A stretch of DNA of 64,000 bases. Source: Lineus longissimus (lineage: Eukaryota; Nemertea; Pilidiophora; Heteronemertea; Lineidae). The stretch covers positions 498,501-562,500 of the forward strand of contig NC_088313.1 in the NCBI RefSeq assembly GCF_910592395.1, read 5' to 3'. This document shows, piece by piece, positions 49,701 to 61,700 of this stretch. The position numbers were made by a program, and so were the translations under genes. The number at the start of each line of letters is the position of its first letter. Within the stretch, counting starts at the first letter, position 1. Under the pieces are notes generated by a model. The model worked only from the letters and a program-made list of their open reading frames with translations. It was not told the origin of the DNA and searched no databases.

Positions 49701-52700
49701 AACGAGATTGTCGATGATGAGAATAGCTGGGATGAGGACTCTGAGAATGAATCAGCAGAGGCTCCTTGTGTTGGTAAGGAAAGCCATGCTCCAGCTCCCA
49801 GTGAGCCAGCCATTGAAAACGAGATTGACGATGATGAGAATAGCTGGGATGAGGACTCTGAGAATGAATCAGCAGAGGCTCCTTGTGTTGGTAAGGAAAG
49901 CCATACGAGAGCTACTACTCCTCTTATTGAAGACGATGTTAGCTGCAGCTTAGTTTGTGTTAGTACTAGTACACTATCTGGTGAATCTTTTCCTGACCTT
50001 CCTGATGACGTCATGGAATATATCAATGAGGTTTACCCAGGCCCAGTCCCTAGTTGGGATGGTACAGGAGTTGTACAAGATATTCCCTCATTTCGAGAGT
50101 CATTTTACATGGAGGCAGAAGAGAATACCAAGACACGACGTGGGAATGCAGAGGAGAGCAGTAAAGCAGTGATCTGCAGGAGTGAGGAAAATGCTGATGT
50201 GGCAAACGTTGACAGATACAAAGGCAAACCAGTTGAAGTAAAAACTGCCAGAGACAGTTTAGAACCTAATAAAATTACCAAAGATTATACCCAATATCCA
50301 GCTGCCAAAGACAGGTGTGAAGGCAATACTGCCAAAGACAAAACAATAGAAGTGAAAGCTGCCAAAGACAGTTCAGAATTTAATCCTATCAAACTAAGTA
50401 CCCATGATCCAACTGCCAAAGACAGTTGTGAAGACAAAACTGCCAGAGACAGTCCTATTGGTCTCGCTGCCAAAGACAGTGATGACAAGAAGCCTGTATT
50501 TGTATCTGAAGGAAGGATGAATGTTTCACAGCAAGGAACTAATTCCTGTAGAATTGAGGTTGCAGTCACCAATGATACTAAGAAGGATGTATCCATTAGG
50601 ATCATAGATGAAGTGGACTCTGTTAATGAATCAGCAGAGGCTCCTTGTGTTCAGAGGGAAAGCCATACTCCAGCTCCCAGTGAGCCAGCTGTTGAAAACG
50701 AGATTGACGATGATGAGAATAGCTGGGATGAGGACTCTGAGAATGAATCAGCAGAGGCTCCTTGTGTTGGTAAGGAAAGCCATGCTCCAGCTCCCATGGA
50801 GTCAGATGTTGAAAACGAAATTGTCGATGATGAGAATAGCTGGGATGAGGACTCTCAGAATGAATCAGCAGAGGCTCCTTGTGTTGGTAAGGAAAGCCAT
50901 GCTCCAGCTCCCAGTGAGCCAGCTGTTGAAAACGAGATTGTCGATGATGAGAATAGCTGGGATGAGGACTCTGAGAATGAATCAGCAGAGGCTCCTTGTG
51001 TTGGTAAGGAAAGCCATGCTCCAGCTCCCAGTGAGCCAGCCATTGAAAACGAGATTGTCGATGATGAGAATAGCTGGGATGAGGACTCTGTGAGTGAATC
51101 AGCAGAGGCTCCTTGTGTTGGTAAGGAAAGCCATGCTCCAGCTCCCAGTGAGCCAGCCATTGAAAACGAGATTGACGATGATGAGAATAGCTGGGATGAG
51201 GACTCTGAGAATGAATCAGCAGAGGCTCCTTGTGTTGGTAAGGAAAGCCATACGAGAGCTACTACTCCTCTTATTGAAGACGATGTTAGCTGCAGCTTAG
51301 TTTGTGTTAGTACTAGTACACTATCTGGTGAATCTTTTCCTGACCTTCCTGATGACGTCATGGAATATATCAATGAGGTTTACCCAGGCCCAGTCCCTAG
51401 TTGGGATGGTACAGGAGTTGTACAAGATATTCCCTCATTTCGAGAGTCATTTTACATGGAGGCAGAAGAGAATACCAAGACACGACGTGGGAATGCAGAG
51501 GAGAGCAGTAAAGCAGTGATCTGCAGGAGTGAGGAAAATGCTGATGTGGCAAACGTTGACAGATACAAAGGCAAACCAGTTGAAGTAAAAACTGCCAGAG
51601 ACAGTTTAGAACCTAATAAAATTACCAAAGATTATACCCAATATCCAGCTGCCAAAGACGGGTGTGAAGGCAATACTGCCAAAGACAAAACAATAGAAGT
51701 GAAAGCTGCCAAAGACAGTTCAGAATTTAATCCTATCAAACTAAGTACCCATGATCCAACTGCCAAAGACAGTTGTGAAGACAAAACTGCCAGAGACAGT
51801 CCTATTGGTCTCGCTGCCAAAGACAGTGATGACAAGAAGCCTGTATTTGTATCTGAAGGAAGGATGAATGTTTCACAGCAAGGAACTAATTCCTGTAGAA
51901 TTGAGGTTGCAGTCACCAATGATACTAAGAAGGATGTATCCATTAGGATCATAGATGAAGTGGACTCTGTGAATGAATCAGCAGAGGCTCCTTGTGTTCA
52001 GAGGGAAAGCCATACTCCAGCTCCCAGTGAGCCAGCTGTTGAAAACGAGATTGACGATGATGAGAATAGCTGGGATGAGGACTCTGTGAATGAATCAGCA
52101 GAGGCTCCTTGTGTTCAGAGGGAAAGCCATACTCCAGCTCCCAGTGAGCCAGCTGTTGAAAACAAGATTGACGATGATGAGAATAGCTGGGATGAGGACT
52201 CTGTGAGTGAATCAGCAGAGGCTCCTTGTGTTGGTAAGGAAAGCCATACTCCAGCTCCCAGTGAGCCAGCCATTGAAAACGAGATTGTCGATGATGAGAA
52301 TAGCTGGGATGAGAACTCTGTGAGTGAATCAGCAGAGGCTCCTTGTGTTGGTAAGGAAAGCCATACTCCAGCTCCCAGTGAGCCAGCTGTTGAAAACGAG
52401 ATTGTCGATGATGAGAATAGCTGGGATGAGGACTCTGTGAGTGAATCAGCAGAGGCTCCTTGTGTTGGTAAGGAAAGCCATGCTCCAGCTCCCAGTGAGC
52501 CAGCTGTTGAAAATGAGATTGTTGATGATGAGAATAGCTGGGATGAGAACTCTGTGAGTGAATCAGCAGAGGCTCCTTGTGTTGGTAAGGAAAGCCATAC
52601 TCCAGCTCCCAGTGAGCCAGCTGTTGAAAACGAGATTGTTGATGATGAGAATAGCTGGGATGAGGACTCTGTGAGTGAATCAGCAGAGGCTCCTTGTGTC

Positions 52701-55700
52701 GGTAAGGAAAGCCATACTCCAGCTCCCAGTGAACCAGCTGTTGAAAACGAGATTGTCGATGATGAGAATAGCTGGGATGAGGACTCTGTGAGTGAATCAG
52801 CAGAGGCTCCTTGTGTTGGTAAGGAAAGCCATACTCCAGCTCCCAGTGAGCCAGCTGTTGAAAACGAGATTGTCGATGATGAGAATAGCTGGGATGAGGA
52901 CTCTGTGAGTGAATCAGCAGAGGCTCCTTGTGTTGGTAAGGAAAGCCATACTCCAGCTCCCAGTGAGCCAGCCATTGAAAACGAGATTGTCGATGATGAG
53001 AACAGCTGGGATGAGGACTCTGTGAATGAATCAGCAGAGGCTCCTTGTGTTGGTAAGGAAAGCCATACTCCAGCTCCCAGTGAGCCAGCCATTGAAAACG
53101 AGATTGTCGATGATGAGAATAGCTGGGATGAGGACTCTGTGAGTGAATCAGCAGAGGCTCCTTGTGTTGGTAAGGAAAGCCATACTCCAGCTCCCAGTGA
53201 GCCAGCCATTGAAAACGAGATTGTTGAAGATGAGAATAGCTGGGATGAGGACTCTGTGAGTGAATCAGCAGAGGCTCCTTGTGTTGGTAAGGAAAGCCAT
53301 ACTCCAGCTCCCAGTGAGCCAGCTGTTGAAAACGAGATTGTCGATGATGAGAATAGCTGGGATGAGGACTCTGTGAGTGAATCAGCAGAGGCTCCTTGTG
53401 TTGGTAAGGAAAGCCATACTCCAGCTCCCAGTGAGCCAGCTCTTGAAAATGAGATTGTTGATGATGAGAATAGCTGGGATGAGGACTCTGTGAGTGAATC
53501 AGCAGAGGCTCCTTGTGTTGGTAAGGAAAGCCATACTCCAGCTCCCAGTGAGCCAGCCATTGAAAACGAGATTGTCGATGATGAGAATAGCTGGGATGAG
53601 GACTCTGTGAATGAATCAGCAGAGGCTCCTTGTGTTGGTAAGGAAAGCCATGCTCCAGCTCCCAGTGAGCCAGCCATTGAAAACGAGATTGTCGATGATG
53701 AGAATAGCTGGGATGAGGACTCTGTGAATGAATCCGCAGAGGCTCCTTGTGTTGGTAAGGAAAGCCATGCTCCAGCTCCCAGTGAGCCAGCCATTGAAAA
53801 TGAGATTGTCGATGATGAGAATAGCTGGGATGAGGACTCTATGAGTGAATCAGCAGAGGCTCCTTGTGTTGGTAAGGAAAGCCATACTCCAGCTCCCAGT
53901 GAGCCAGCCATTGAAAACGAGATTGTCGATGATGAGAATAGCTGGGATGAGGACTCTGTGAGTGAATCAGCAGAGGCTCCTTGTGTTGGTAAGGAAAGCC
54001 ATACTCCAGCTCCCAGTGAGCCAGCCATTGAAAACGAGATTGTCGATGATGAGAATAGCTGGGATGAGGACTCTGTGAATGAATCAGCAGAGGCTCCTTG
54101 TGTTGGTAAGGAAAGCCATGCTCCAGCTCCCAGTGAGCCAGCCATTGAAAACGAGATTGTCGATGATGAGAATAGCTGGGATGAGGACTCTGTGAGTGAA
54201 TCAGCAGAGGCTCCTTGTGTTGGTAAGGAAAGCCATACTCCAGCTCCCAGTGAGCCAGCCATTGAAAACGAGATTGTCGATGATGAGAATAGCTGGGATG
54301 AGGACTCTGTGAATGAATCAGCAGAGGCTCCTTGTGTTGGTAAGGAAAGCCATACTCCAGCTCCCAGTGAGCCAGCTGTTGAAAACGAGATTGTTGATGA
54401 TGAGACAAGCTGGGATGAAGACTCAAACAATAGTGCAGCAGAGATAGATGAAGGAAATAGCTTGGATGAGGTGAATGACATTTCGACAGATAGCAGAGAA
54501 AATCATTCTTCTGTCTCTGTGATTGATAACGAGGAGAAGAGCTGGGATGAGGGCTCGATAAATGATGTGGCAGCAATTACCCTAGTCACCAAGGAAAATC
54601 AGGTCCCTTGTCCTTCAGACCCAGCGTTTGAAAACAGTTGCAAAATAGAGTTTGCAGTTGCACATTGCACTGATTTAAGAATGAAGGACGCACAAGAGAC
54701 TACTTCATCTGTCACTGAAGATATCAGGTGTGATGAAGACCTAGAGATGTCTGTTGAAGTGATAAGTACAAGAGATGAGACTGGGAAGAAGATAACGGAT
54801 TTAAGCCCATTGCTTGGAAAGAACAAAGCAGCATTGCCAGCTTTGGGAATCGGCAGAAGAGCAGATCCTTTTGGAAAGAAACCTCTTCCTGATCCCTTCC
54901 TTATGAGGACTGAAGAAAATATTCCTGAACTTGGACAGAAGGATGCAATCGAGGGTGCTGCCCTTGAACCTTCACAAGACGTGCTGAAACAGTTTGTACG
55001 GCAGATTGATCGCACTGAAGAAGAGAAATCAACAAACTGCAATTTAAGTTCAGATATTGAAGAGAGGGACCTCTCTCCAAAAACTATGACGGCTATTGAT
55101 CGAATTTGCAGCATATTTCAGGAATTGAAAGAAGATAGAGCCAACCGGATTGATGACATGGACCAAGATCATACAGGTGAACATGATCAGGTGCATGTTC
55201 CCTCCTCACCTTCTGAGATGGCTGTTGAGCGCAGTTGCAAAAAAGAGTCAGAATCTGTAGAAGAACCAGAATTTCTACCTGGTCACCAGGAAATTTGCAC
55301 TTCTGACGACAGTCAGTGCAGTATTCTTTGGGATAAGAAACGACGTTGTTATGTTCTTAACCCTGCTAAATGTGATGTTCTTGATGGTTTGGACAAAGGA
55401 ACTGGTCTGAAATCTGCCTCGAATAAAGATTCAGAGAAGTTGAAGCCTGCGGTGCCTGAAATAGCTAATAGAGTAGATTCTTCTGGTAAGAAGTGGGATG
55501 AAGGATCAAACATTGGATCTGTCTCATATGAAACTTCTGATGAATTGAAGCCCCAGGCACCGGAAATTGCCCAGGAAGCAGATGATTTTGATGAGAAGAA
55601 GTGGGATGAATGTTCGTCATCAGATATGGATTCTGTCTCCTATGAAGCTTCGGAGGAGATGAAGTCCCCTCCACGAGAAATTGCCAGGGAAGAGGATGAT

Positions 55701-58700
55701 TTTGTCAAATGCGAGTGGGATGAATGTTCGTCATCAGATATGGAGTCAGTCTCCTATGAGGCTTCAGAGGAGATGAAGCCCCCTGCACCAGAAATTCCAA
55801 AGGAAGCGAAGGATTTAGTGGAAAAGCAGTGGGATGAACGTTCATTATCAGATATGGATTCTCTCTCCTATGAAGATTCGGAGGAGATGAAGTCCCCTGC
55901 ACCAGAAATTCCCAAGGAAGCGAAGGATTTAGTGGAAAAGCAGTGGGATGAACGTTCATTATCAGATATGGATTCTCTCTCCTATGAGGCTTCGGAGGAG
56001 ATGAAGCCCCCTACACCAGAAATTGGCACAATGGCCGAATCCTCTGAGAGGAAGTTAGATGAAGGATCAAATATTCGATTCGTCTCATATGAAGATTCAG
56101 AGGGGATCAAACCACAGGCAACAAGTATTTTCAAGAAAGCAGATCTGTTTGCAGAAAAGCCCGCACCTGATCCCTTCTTTATGAAGCCTAAAGACACTGA
56201 TGCTCAGCAGAGACTTACTGATCCAATCAGTGGTAATTCACCCAAGTTGAAACAAGGCATGCAGCAAAAGAAAAGACCAGATCCTTTTGGAGAGAAGCCA
56301 AAGCCTGATCCCTTCTTCTTGAAGCCTAAAGAAGTTGATGCCCAACAGACAAAAAAGGATCCAATCCGTCCAACTGGGCTGGCACAGGTCGGTGAAAAAG
56401 TGATATTATCAAAATATTCTGCTGCGCTGCCTAGCATACAAGTAGCTGAGCCTTCAAATAAGGCAACAAATGGGCTGGGCCTGTTACCAATTAGTAGACC
56501 TATTCTGAATTCATTGAATAACTCAGAAATTATCAATGATAGTGTTCATCAGAGAGGTTCAGGTGGCACGCCTGTGTTTTCAACTTACAAAGTCCTTGGA
56601 GCTAAAAGAACACAACCACCTCAAGTTGAACAAGATCCTGCTAAATTCTTGGAGCAGATTGGAATACAGAGAAGTTTTGATCAAAGAGAAAGCGATGGAA
56701 TGCATTTGGACTCTCTGGATGAGCAACCGAGGAAAAGTTCAAAACATGGAAAGGCTAAGCGTATGGAGGATAAAAGCAAAGTCATTAAGCACGATCCATT
56801 AAACTTGAAGAATGGTGGAGAGCCAAAAGCTCACCATGATCCAACCGCACCTAGTCAGGTAGAAGATCAGAGATATTTAGTTGAAGATGCTACTGTCTTA
56901 GTTGAGCAGAGTCTTATCAAGCCACAATGGAATTTGGGTCTGGTTCATGATGAACAGCCAGCACCCTCTCCACCCAGGCAACCAAAAAAGAAATCGTATT
57001 TGCAGAAGTACTTGGAGAAGCAAAGAGCAGCAAAGCACTCTGACCCTGGTAATAAACCGATAGGGACGCCCCCAAGGGTGTATTCCCCACAAAGATATGG
57101 GCAAGGCAGTTGCAGTCCTAGACAGGTAAGAAGTCCAGCTGCTTCAGTAAAAGCCACAAGTTCCCTGGCAAGAGGTCCAGCTGCATTGGCAAAAGCTGAA
57201 TATTGCCTCAAGAACAGTGCATATTCTAAAACGTCCAAGACAGGAATAGTTGCATCACCTTCTTCCAGAGAGAAGAAATTACATCATGATCAAGCAGATG
57301 CCAATGCAGAATTGGCAAAAGTCGATGCAGCGAAAGAAATAATGATGGCAGAGGATGATCCCAGAACAGAGGAGGAATCCAATGAAAATTTGCTGAAAGC
57401 AGCGGCTGAACGAGTCAAGGCTGATACTCGGCGCTTTTTGAAAAAGAGTGAGAAGACAGATGCTGTAGAAAAGTTTTCCTATGTTGATCAACTGAAGTTG
57501 TTCCAAGCTGAGGCAGAACAGGAATTGATTGATCTTGTGGAGGCTTCCGAACGTGAAGCTGCCTTACAAGAACTTAACAATCCAAGACGCTTCCTGAAAA
57601 AGAGTGAAAAACCAAAAGCTTCTACTCCAGAACCAATTGCAGAACAACAAGTAGGGTGGGAGGTTGATGGAAAGTTTGCCTCTATTGAAGAACTAGTGAT
57701 TCAGATGATACCAGACCAAGCTAAAACATGGGAGGAATTGGGTCATTTTGTAGAGCCTGACAAAAGTGAAGTTCCCCTACAAGAACAACCTCCAGTCGTG
57801 AAAAATGATCCCAAACGCTTCCTGAAGAAGAGTGGAAAGGCTAAAACAGAAAGCATACCGAAGCCTTTTACTCCTGAACCAATTCAAGAACCACAAGAAG
57901 AGTGGGAAGACCATGGAAAGTTTGCCTCTGCAGAAGACTTGATGAAGTCAGACCATGCTAGTGCACAGCAGAAATTGGCTGATCTTGTAGAGTCTGCCCA
58001 AAGTAAAGTTCCACTGCAAGCACAACCTTCAGTCGGGAAAAATGATCCAAAACGCTTCCTGAAGAAGAGTGGAAAGGCTAAAACAGAAAGCATACCAAAG
58101 CCTTTTACTCCTGAACCAATTCAAGAACCACAAGAAGAGTGGGAAGACCATGGAAAGTTTGCCTCTGCAGAAGACTTGATGACGCCAGACCATGCTAGCG
58201 CACAGCAGAAATTGGCTGATCTTGTAGAGTCTGCCCAAAGTAAAGTTCCCCTGCAAGAACCTTCAGTAGCGAAGAATGATCCAAAACGCTTCCTGAAGAA
58301 GAGTGGAAAGGATAGGACAGAAAGCATACCGAAACCTTTTACTCCTGAACCAATTCAAGAACCACAAGAAGAGTGGGAAGACAATGGAAAGTTTGCCTCT
58401 GCAGAAGACTTGATGACGCCAGACCATGCTAGCGCACAGCAGGAATTGGCTGATCTTGTAGAGTCTGCCCAAAGCAAAGTTCCACTGCAAGCACAACCTT
58501 CAGTCGGGAAAAATGATCCAAAACGCTTCCTGAAGAAGAGTGGAAAGGCTATAAGAGGAAGCATGTCAAAGCCTTGTACTCCTGAGGCAAGGACACAAGA
58601 CCGAGATCAACCATTTGAGTTGGAAGATGACGGGAGGTTTGCCTTTTCAGAAGAACTGATGATGTCAGGAAATGCTATAGCAGAGCGGGAATTGTCTGCT

Positions 58701-61700
58701 GAGTGGGAAGAGGATGAACGACTAGCTGTAGCAGATGACCTGGTGATGGTGCAGCATCCTTGTGCACAGCAGGGATTGGCTGCTCCGTGGCAAGATGATG
58801 AAAGGCTAGCAGAAGAGCTTATGAGGTACGAACATTTTAGAAATTGCGAAAATTCTGAAGATGATAAAAGACTGACCCTAGAAGAAGAAGTGGAGATGTT
58901 GCAACAAGTTTGTGAACAGCAGGGATTGAGTTTTGATTTGGAGGATGATGAAAGGCTAGCCTATGCAAAAGAACTGATGATGTTGCAATATGCTTGTGCA
59001 CAGCAGGGATTGGCTGTTGAGTGGAGTGATGATGAAAGGCTAATTGTAGCAGAAGGAATGATGATGTTGGAACATAATAGAGCACAGCAGGAATTGGCTG
59101 ACCAAAGGCAGAGTGCAGCATCTCAAAAGCATCTTCCATCACAAGAGTCCTCAATTGTGAAGAAAGATCCAAAGCAATTCCATAAGAAAAAGTCTAAAAC
59201 TGATGACATGGCAAAGCCTTCTGCTCCTGAGACAGCACAAAATCCAGAACAACAAGTTTCCAGTGAAAATGATGGAAAGTTCTCCTTTGCGAATGACCTG
59301 ATGTCTGTGGAACGTCCTACACCTCAGCAAGTTCTAGCCGACAGTGCCCAGTTAGTAATACCTCAAAGGAATGATTACCCAGAGGATCTATCATTACTGG
59401 GAAGAAATGATCCGCAGCGTTTCCTGAATAAGAGTAAAAAGCCTAAAACAGAAAGCATGATGAAGTCTTTTGCTTCAGAGGCAAGAAAACCAGATCAAGT
59501 ACAGGAGAATTCATGTGAGGTTGCGAAAAAGTTCTCCTTGGCGAATGACCTGATGGCTGTAGAACGTCCTTCACCTCAGCAAGTTCTAGCTGACTGTGCC
59601 CAGTTAGTAATACCTCAGAGGAACGATTACCCACATGATCCATTTGCTCCTGAAGCAAGGATACAGAATCCCGACCAACCAGTGGAGTGGGAAGACGATG
59701 GGAGGTCGGCCTTTGCAGAGGAACTGATGATGTTGGATCATGCTAGGGCTGAGCAGGAATTGGCTGATCATAGGCGGAGAGCAGCTGCTCAAGGAAATGT
59801 ACCACAGCAAGGAAAGGATCCAAATCGCTTCCTGAAGAAGAGTGGAAAGTCTAAGAAGCCTAGCACAGAAGATGTGGTAGTGCCAGATGCTCAATTTCCT
59901 GCTGAAGTTGAACCAATCTACGATGCAGAGGAAGCAATGTTGTTGGAGAATGCTCAGGCACAGCAGATGGGCAATATTCCACAACCACTTGACAGCAATA
60001 TCGAGGAAATGCAACAAGACACAACTGATGATTCAGAAGTTGATGAATATATGAAAAAGGCGGGGTGGTCAGGACATTATTGCAGACCGGACAGAGCTAT
60101 GGCCCCTCCATCACTGAGGAATATTGCTACTGATCCGCAGTGGGAGGAATTAGATGATCCAGACTTAGCAGATAAGCTTCCATCGGTTCCAAATCAATTT
60201 GAACATCTGCCTTCAACGGGTCCGTTTCTACCCATGCCTCCATCAGGCCAATTTGTGCCTATGCCTCCATTAGGAGCCACTCAATTCACACCTGTACCTC
60301 CATCAAGTCAGGCTCAGTTTACACCTATGCCTCCAACAGGTGCAGCTCAGTTCACACCTGTACCTCCATCAGGTGCAGCTCAGTTCACACCTATGCCTCC
60401 ATCAGACGCAGCTCAGTTCACACCTATGCCTCCAACAGGTGCAGCTCAGTTCACACCTATGCCTCCATCAGGTGCAGCTCAGTTCACACCTATGCCTCCA
60501 TCAGGCGCAGCTCAATTTGCACCTAAGCCTCCATCACTGCCTTCACCAGGTGAACATGTACCAAGAGAAAGGCTTAGGCCATCTCCCAGAAACATTGACC
60601 ATGATTTCTATGGAGGTGAGATCAGTTTGGGTGCACTTCCTGATGATGTGGTACAATATCTGCAGGAAGATTTTCCTCATCAAATGATGCCGCATCACAT
60701 TGAAATGAGAGGACACCAAGGATTAGAACAATTTGAGGATGAATATTATGAAGAAGTTCCAATGGGTGCCACCTCTATGCTTGCACCACCTATAAACATG
60801 ATGCGAAACATTCACCCTCCACCCCAGCGCATAGAAATGATTCCGGATCGACCAGTTGTGAAGATGCAGAATCGTGAGAATGACCTCCCACCTCTTGGCA
60901 ACAAAGGACAACGACCACATACAGCAGCATTAAATCGTAGAGAGATGCTGCAGCCGATCGGTGGGCCAAGCATACCAACAAATAAGAAGACCATGGCTTC
61001 ACAGCAGAGCCCACTGGGGCCAATTTCTCCAAGAGGTCAAAGCCAAAATGCAATTTTGGCACCTGTACCTCCAAAGGGGGCACCACAAGGACACCGGAGA
61101 GGTAACCAGGGTGCGGTTAAGCGTTGGCCTGCTCAAGATTTTGCAGAAGATCGCACAATTTTTATGCAGCAAAATGGACCAGGTGGAATGTCCAGGCCAA
61201 TACCACCTCCAAGGAACGTTGACAAATTCTCGGGAGGTAGGCAAGATACGGGTGGATTTCTTGATCCCATGGTCCAGAGGCGGCACCCTCATGCAGTGCC
61301 ACCTATTGTTGAACTTGGTGGACACAAAAGAAAAGAACGCTTCCACGAGGAAAGTAACCGCCTTCCACCGTTTTCGGGAGCCTCCGTTCTGGCACCACCT
61401 ACATGGCAAGACTCCTTGCCTTCTTTCAAGAACAATGAACAACGACCGCCTCCAATGGCAATGAGGAGACAAGAGATGTCATTGCAGCCGGTAAATAGTC
61501 CACAAAAACCATTGCAGTCAATCAAGCCAAGGACGGAGTCAAAGGCAATGAGGAGACAAGAGATGTCATTGCAGCCAGTGAATAGTCCACAAACACTATT
61601 GAAGCCAATCAAGCCTAGGAAGGAGACTGAGGCAATGAGGAGACAACAGATGTCATTGCAGCCAGTGAATAGTCCACAAACACTATTGAAGCCAATCAAG

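Noticed and set aside
52115-54481. 788-codon antisense open frame (minus)
   Set aside because: It lies wholly over the 117-bp coding array. A repeat whose length is a multiple of three and that lacks a stop on the other strand stays open automatically. It has no splice sites or promoter and is a shadow of the giant gene.
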